Positions 22,036-26,313 of a stretch of 26,313 bases of DNA are shown here, piece by piece. The position numbers and the translations under genes are program-made. The notes beneath the pieces are model-generated. The model had not been told where the DNA came from, searched no databases, and saw only the letters and a program-made list of their open reading frames with translations. Origin of the DNA: Ignavibacteriaceae bacterium (GTDB lineage Bacteria; Bacteroidota; Ignavibacteria; Ignavibacteriales; Ignavibacteriaceae); the NCBI GenBank assembly GCA_025449775.1, contig JANWIS010000013.1:1-26313 (forward strand). Reading direction: 5' to 3'. The stretch's first letter is position 1; every line of letters starts with the position of its first letter.

Positions 22036-22079
22036 TTCAGTTTAGTTACAATCTTTTGTGGCTAAACTGAATTTCTTTA
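22036..22079 (+). terminator. Long terminator hairpin downstream of spoVG
   Basis: TTCAGTTTAG (22036-22045) pairs perfectly with CTAAACTGAA (22062-22071). The stem continues inward through two G-U pairs and ACAA/TTGT to a 4-base TCTT loop, giving 16 pairs in all. A T-rich tail (TTTCTTTA) follows. It ends the spoVG unit; the remaining gap to uvrA (22080-22190) has no further structure I can support. Confidence 0.75.
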
Positions 22080-22190
22080 TGGCTATTCTAATTTAATACT
22101 TACATTTCCCCCTCTCACGTATCCAATAAATTCTTAAATTAATAGGCTGGATTTACGAAGACTTCTTTTTCTCTCTAATAACAATCAGAA

Positions 22191-24971
22191 ATGAACAACA
22201 ATAAATCATCAATAAACAATAAGCGCATAATTGTTAAAGGTGCACGCGAGCACAACCTGAAAAATCTCAGCTTTGAGATTCCAAGAAACAAGCTGGTTGT
22301 GTTTACTGGTGTAAGTGGAAGCGGAAAGTCTTCGCTTGTTTTCGATACAATTTATGCAGAAGGACAGAGAAGATATGTTGAAAGCCTTTCATCGTATGCA
22401 CGCCAGTTTTTGGAAAGAATGAACAAACCCGATGTTGATTTCATTCAAGGAATTTCTCCTGCAGTTGCGATTGAACAAAAAACAGTTGCACGAAACTCAC
22501 GTTCAACAGTTGGAACAACAACAGAAGTTTACGATTATCTCCGGCTTCTCTTTGCAAGAGCAGGAAAAACAATCTGTTTTCAATGCGGTAAAGAAGTAAC
22601 AAGAGCAACCACAACAACTGTTGCAGACTACCTGGAAAACCAGGAAGATGGAACTAAGTTTTATCTTGGCTTTCCACTTCATCAGCACGAAGGACATACA
22701 GCAAAAGAAGAAATTGATCTTCTGAAAAAACGAGGGTTCTTCCGGATATACTCCAATAAAAAATTAATTGATTTGAGTGAAGCAAAATTTTCTTCAAAGA
22801 ATGCTAAAGATGTAAAGGTTATAATAGAAAGATTTAAAACTGAAAAAGGAAAAATCCGTGAGAAACTTTCCGATTCGATTGAAGTTACATTTAAAGAAGG
22901 TGAAAACAGGCTTTCACTAATCAATGCAGATACAGGTGAAGAAAAAGAATTCAATAAGTACTATGAATGCTGTGGAATAAGATACGAAGAACCTGAACCG
23001 AGATTTTTCTCATTCAATAATCCGTTCGGTGCGTGTCCTGTTTGCCAGGGATTCAGCAAAACGATCGGGATAGACATGAACCTTGTAATTCCGGATCCAA
23101 ATCTCAGTATTATGGATGGAGCAATTGCACCATTTCGTGGTGCAAAGTACAGTTCTTTCTTAAGAGATTTAGTCCAGAATGCAAAAACTTTTAAAATTCC
23201 TCTCAATATTCCTTTTAAACAATTATCTGATAACCAATATGACTTAATTAAAAAAGGTTTTGGAAATTATTTAGGAATTGATGGCTTCTTCGAAAAGCTT
23301 GAGCAGAAAACTTATAAAATGCATGTTCGTGTTATGTTAAGCCGTTTCAGAGGATATACAATTTGCAGTGCTTGCAAAGGTTCACGATTAAGAAGAGAAG
23401 CATTGCAGGTGAAGATTGCGGACAAATCAATTTATGATGTTGTTTCTATTCCTATCGAGCATTCTTTAAAATTTTTTGAAGAGCTAAAACTTTCTGAATA
23501 TGATCTGCTTGTTGCTGAAAGAATATTAAAAGAGATAATTAAAAGATTAAAATTTTTAAACGATATTGGTATTGGTTATTTAACTATGGATCGTTTAAGC
23601 AGCACACTTTCAGGCGGAGAAACACAAAGAATAAATCTTGCAACTTCGCTTGGCTCTTCCCTTGTCGGAACTCTTTACGTTCTTGATGAACCTACAATCG
23701 GACTTCATCCGAGAGATAATAACAAGTTAATTCAGTTATTAAAAAACCTGCGCGATATTGGAAACACAGTTCTTATCGTTGAACACGATCCTGAGATGAT
23801 GCAAAATGCTGATCTGATTTATGATATGGGTCCAAGAGCAGGAACAAACGGCGGAGAAATTATTGCTTCAGGATCAGTTGACGATATTATCAAACAGAAA
23901 AATTCTCTGACTGGAAAATATCTTTCCGGAGCTATGAAAATCCCTCTTCCAAAAAAAAGAATAACCTCAAAAACCAAAAACATCGAGATCATCGGTGCTA
24001 AAGAGAACAACTTGAAAAATATTAACATAGAAATTCCATTGAACAGGTTTGTGGTTATTACCGGGGTTAGTGGCTCAGGTAAAAGTACACTTATTAACGA
24101 TGTATTGTATGCAGGCGTTGCAAAATATTTTGGAATTGCTCCTTCACATATCGGAAAGTTTGATGAAATACTTGGAATAAAATATATTGATGAAGTCGAG
24201 ATTGTTGATCAGTCTCCTATCGGCAAATCACCAAGGTCAAACCCGATAAGCTATGTAAAAGCTTTTGAACATATCAGGGAACTTTTTGCATCAACACACC
24301 AGGCAAGAGCAAGAGGCTATAAACCGGGATATTTTTCTTTCAATGTTCCGGGTGGAAGATGTGAAACCTGCCAGGGAGATGGTTTTATTAAAGTCGAAAT
24401 GCAGTTCCTTGCTGATCTTTATCTGACCTGTGATGATTGTGAGGGGACGAGATTTAAAAAAGAAACAAGAGAAATAACGTATCACGGAAAAAATCTTATC
24501 AATGTTCTTGAAATGACTGTTGATGAAGCGCTTGAGTTCTTTAAGGATCACAGAAAAATTGAGAGTATACTCCAGGTACTTTCCGATGTTGGATTGGGTT
24601 ATATAAAGCTTGGACAGCCTTCCAATACACTTTCTGGTGGGGAAGCACAAAGAGTTAAGCTTGCATCACATCTTGCTGCAAGCAAAGAGAACAGGCACAC
24701 ACTTTTTATTTTTGATGAGCCAACAACCGGACTTCATTTCGATGATATTGCAAAACTTCTTAATTGTTTTAATATGCTGGTTCAGAGGAATAATTCTGTT
24801 ATTATAATTGAGCATAATCTCGATGTGATCAAATGTGCTGATTATGTTATTGATCTTGGTCCGGATGCAGGTGAAAAAGGCGGTGAAGTTGTTGCAACCG
24901 GTACGCCTGAAGAAATTGTTAAAGTTGAAAATTCGTGGACTGGTAAATATTTAAAAGAATATTTGAATTGA
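22191..24971 (+). CDS. uvrA: Excinuclease ABC subunit A
   Basis: This 926-residue UvrA, the damage-sensing ATPase of nucleotide-excision repair, has two ABC modules. The first Walker A is GVSGSGKS (40-47), with LSGGETQRINLATSLG as its signature. The second Walker A is near residue 624 and its signature LSGGEAQRVKLASHL is near 875. The second zinc finger is canonical (GGRCETCQGDG ... CDDCEGTRF). The first finger is degenerate: only a CC pair (C260, C261) stands where CxxC is usual, although the partner CPVC (C282, C285) is kept. Such loss is, as I recall, common in Bacteroidota UvrA. No Shine-Dalgarno is apparent before the ATG. It is monocistronic and converges on the minus-strand oxidoreductase. 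Confidence 0.97.
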   Translation: MNNNKSSINNKRIIVKGAREHNLKNLSFEIPRNKLVVFTGVSGSGKSSLVFDTIYAEGQRRYVESLSSYARQFLERMNKPDVDFIQGISPAVAIEQKTVARNSRSTVGTTTEVYDYLRLLFARAGKTICFQCGKEVTRATTTTVADYLENQEDGTKFYLGFPLHQHEGHTAKEEIDLLKKRGFFRIYSNKKLIDLSEAKFSSKNAKDVKVIIERFKTEKGKIREKLSDSIEVTFKEGENRLSLINADTGEEKEFNKYYECCGIRYEEPEPRFFSFNNPFGACPVCQGFSKTIGIDMNLVIPDPNLSIMDGAIAPFRGAKYSSFLRDLVQNAKTFKIPLNIPFKQLSDNQYDLIKKGFGNYLGIDGFFEKLEQKTYKMHVRVMLSRFRGYTICSACKGSRLRREALQVKIADKSIYDVVSIPIEHSLKFFEELKLSEYDLLVAERILKEIIKRLKFLNDIGIGYLTMDRLSSTLSGGETQRINLATSLGSSLVGTLYVLDEPTIGLHPRDNNKLIQLLKNLRDIGNTVLIVEHDPEMMQNADLIYDMGPRAGTNGGEIIASGSVDDIIKQKNSLTGKYLSGAMKIPLPKKRITSKTKNIEIIGAKENNLKNINIEIPLNRFVVITGVSGSGKSTLINDVLYAGVAKYFGIAPSHIGKFDEILGIKYIDEVEIVDQSPIGKSPRSNPISYVKAFEHIRELFASTHQARARGYKPGYFSFNVPGGRCETCQGDGFIKVEMQFLADLYLTCDDCEGTRFKKETREITYHGKNLINVLEMTVDEALEFFKDHRKIESILQVLSDVGLGYIKLGQPSNTLSGGEAQRVKLASHLAASKENRHTLFIFDEPTTGLHFDDIAKLLNCFNMLVQRNNSVIIIEHNLDVIKCADYVIDLGPDAGEKGGEVVATGTPEEIVKVENSWTGKYLKEYLN

Positions 24972-24990
24972 TAGAAAACTTTATTCTATC
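24970..24990. terminator. AT-rich hairpin between convergent genes
   Basis: GATAGAA (24970-24976) pairs with TTCTATC (24984-24990) over a 7-base loop, in the 20-base gap between uvrA and the oppositely oriented oxidoreductase. It could act in both directions but lacks a clean T-tract on either side. Confidence 0.35.
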
Positions 24991-24991
24991 T

Positions 24992-26008
24992 CTATAATTT
25001 CACAACAACCTTTCCAATAGTTTTTCCTGATTGAAAATATTTCAGTGCTTCTATTAACTTATCAAAAGAAAAAACTTTGCCGATATGTGGCGGTTGAAGA
25101 TTCATTTTTAAAATTGTCTCTATCATATTCCTTAATTCATCCGGTCTGTCCCATAAATAAATCAAATTGAAACCCATTACTGATCTGTTGGTATTTGATA
25201 AAGAAAGCGGATCAACTTTGGATCTGGTTAAATATTTATAAAAAACTTTGAAGTAATCCGGTCTGTTTTTTTGTGACATGAATTGTGAAGCCCCATAAAT
25301 AATTATCCGTCCGGCTGGAGCAAGCAAGCTAAAACTATCTTTAAAGATTTGTCCGCCAACAGACTCAAGAACAAGGTCGAGTTTTCTTTCACCGAGTGAT
25401 TGACTTAGCTGTTTATAAAAATCTTTTTGCCTTATGATAACTTTATCATATCCTTCTTTAATCAGAAATTCTTTTTTAGATTCTGAACCTGTTGTGCCAA
25501 TTGTATAAGCATTAAATTTTTTTGCAATCCTGTTCGCATAAATTCCAACTCCTCCGGCAGCACTGTGAATAAGAACTGTAAAATTATTTTTAATATTCCC
25601 GAGTTCAACTAGTGAATAATAAGCAGTCATCGATTGAACAGTAAATGAAGATCCATCCTCAAAACTCCATCCTTCTGGCAATTTAATTACATACTTCCGG
25701 TCGATATTTAGATGAGTTGTATAAGCACCAAACCTGATTGCGCCCATTATCTTTTCACCAGCCTGAAAATCATTTACATTTTTTCCTTTGTTCAATATTA
25801 TTCCTGAAAATTCAAGTCCCGGAACAAAACTTCCTTTTGGGGTTGCACTGTACAATCCGTGGATTGCGAACAAGTCAGCAAAGTTCAACCCGATTGCTTT
25901 AACTTCAACTGTGATTTCTTCATCACCCGGAAGAGCAAGTTCCTCTTCAATCAATTTAATATTTTTGATTGACCCGGCTTTACTTATTCTATAAGATTTT
26001 CTTTTCAT
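24992..26008 (-). CDS. Zinc-independent NAD(P)H:quinone oxidoreductase-like MDR protein
   Basis: This 338-residue medium-chain dehydrogenase/reductase belongs to the quinone reductase/VAT-1-like branch and is the only minus-strand gene. The N-terminal catalytic domain includes AIGLNFADLFAIHGLY and VPGLEFSGIILNKG. The Rossmann domain has HSAAGGVGIYANRIAKKFNAYTIGTTGSESK, where AAGGVG is the cofactor-binding turn. The C-terminal part ends with KVFSFDKLIEALKYFQSGKTIGKVVVKL. Catalytic and structural zinc cysteines of alcohol dehydrogenases are absent, as expected for quinone reductases. NADPH-dependent reduction of quinones or alpha,beta-unsaturated carbonyls is likely; the substrate is unknown. 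It starts at an ATG and is divergent from the peptidase at the right edge. Confidence 0.85.
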   Translation of the reverse strand: MKRKSYRISKAGSIKNIKLIEEELALPGDEEITVEVKAIGLNFADLFAIHGLYSATPKGSFVPGLEFSGIILNKGKNVNDFQAGEKIMGAIRFGAYTTHLNIDRKYVIKLPEGWSFEDGSSFTVQSMTAYYSLVELGNIKNNFTVLIHSAAGGVGIYANRIAKKFNAYTIGTTGSESKKEFLIKEGYDKVIIRQKDFYKQLSQSLGERKLDLVLESVGGQIFKDSFSLLAPAGRIIIYGASQFMSQKNRPDYFKVFYKYLTRSKVDPLSLSNTNRSVMGFNLIYLWDRPDELRNMIETILKMNLQPPHIGKVFSFDKLIEALKYFQSGKTIGKVVVKL

Positions 26009-26094
26009 GATGTTTTCAGAAAAAGTTTTTAATTATTTTGAACTGGCAATATAAAATTACTTTGAGACTTCTTCTTTCAATACGAAAGTATTAT

Positions 26095-26313
26095 ATGAAA
26101 CTGAAATATTTTTTGATTTGTTGTTTGATGAGTTTACTTCAATTTCCTGTGATTGCACAATCTGTTTATTACGGAGTTGATTTAGATACGGTCAAAGCTC
26201 AAAAATATGATATGGGGAAAATGTGGACTTTCGAAAATCCTCCTCTCGATTATTTTGAAGATCTGTATGATTTTAGACCTTCAGAAGAATGGCTTGATAA
26301 AGTTCAAAAGTCA
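26095..26313 (+). CDS. Probable S46-family serine dipeptidyl-peptidase (N-terminal fragment, cut by window edge)
   Basis: The frame opens at an ATG and runs to the end of the window (73 codons seen). It encodes a signal peptide (KLKYFLICCLMSLLQFPVIAQ, about residues 2-22) and then the mature N-terminus GKMWTFENPPLDYFEDLYDF followed by RPSEEWLDKVQKS. That segment matches the start of S46 peptidases (DPP7/DPP11), where 'GMW...' and the 'W-L-D-x-V-x-x-S' helix precede the catalytic domain. S46 enzymes are periplasmic exo-dipeptidyl-peptidases common in Bacteroidota. The catalytic residues lie outside the window, so the call rests on the N-terminus alone. A small 5-bp hairpin with a GAAA loop (26079-26092) sits just before the start. 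Confidence 0.7.
   Translation, partial: MKLKYFLICCLMSLLQFPVIAQSVYYGVDLDTVKAQKYDMGKMWTFENPPLDYFEDLYDFRPSEEWLDKVQKS

Noticed and set aside
24291..24650. 119-codon minus-strand open frame opposite uvrA
   Set aside because: It is fully inside the second ABC module of uvrA, with no ribosome-binding site or recognisable motif.
26047..26066. TGGCA resembling a sigma-54 -24 element before the peptidase
   Set aside because: The required GC at the -12 spacing is absent (TT instead), so it fails the -24/-12 rule.
1..26313. Search for CRISPR arrays, insertion sequences, phage, toxin-antitoxin or defence genes
   Set aside because: No regularly spaced repeats, transposase, integrase or defence-type domains were seen; all coding space is filled by conserved housekeeping or envelope genes.

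Overview
The window is an AT-rich, densely packed chromosomal segment of a Gram-negative bacterium, with 28 protein genes and no RNA genes, insertion sequences, prophage or CRISPR. The content points to the Bacteroidota/Chlorobi side of the FCB group, most likely an Ignavibacteria-type organism. The evidence is the miaB / sigma-54-activator / lptE order, a GWxTD-domain secreted protein, a UvrA with a degenerate first zinc finger, an S46-type peptidase start at the right edge, and one clear Bacteroidota-style -7 element (TAtcTTTG). Unlike most Bacteroidota, several genes have good Shine-Dalgarno sequences (AGGAGG). Six genes start with TTG or GTG. The taxonomic call is inference from gene content.

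Bases 1-8880 form one long same-strand run of envelope and RNA-modification genes: the 3' part of miaB, a SPOR/TPR secreted protein, an RNase Z-like MBL hydrolase, a receiver-less sigma-54 activator, lptE, a membrane GT2 glycosyltransferase, a soluble TPR protein, an alkyl-adenine DNA glycosylase (mpg), a GT9 heptosyltransferase-like enzyme and a DUF3108 protein. A rho-independent terminator at 8904-8929 closes it.

Bases 8951-13794 begin at the TAtcTTTG element and hold a CPBP membrane protease, a zinc-ribbon/DUF2007 protein, cdsA, rimO and a GWxTD protein, closed by a strong terminator at 13766-13794. The first three genes overlap each other. Bases 13815-18945 hold a PfkB sugar kinase overlapping an Omp85-type outer-membrane protein, a Fer4_19-CDGSH iron-sulfur fusion, a UbiA prenyltransferase resembling the archaeal-lipid DGGGP synthase, rnhB and yraN, with a probable terminator overlapping the yraN end.

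Bases 19060-21646 are an mlaE-mlaF-mlaD lipid-transport operon coupled by ATGA overlaps. A stand-alone spoVG follows, with its own -35/-10 candidate and a long terminator hairpin, then uvrA. uvrA converges on a minus-strand quinone-oxidoreductase-like gene. That gene is divergent from the truncated start of a probable S46 dipeptidyl-peptidase at the right edge.

Most of the window is conserved housekeeping: LPS and phospholipid biogenesis and transport, methylthiolation of tRNA and S12, DNA repair, and RNase HII. I found no defence island or obvious new machine. The observations most worth checking are the overlapping CPBP/DUF2007/CdsA set, the kinase/Omp85 coupling, the UbiA prenyltransferase in a bacterium, the two-cluster iron-sulfur fusion, the activator next to lptE, and the self-contained spoVG unit.
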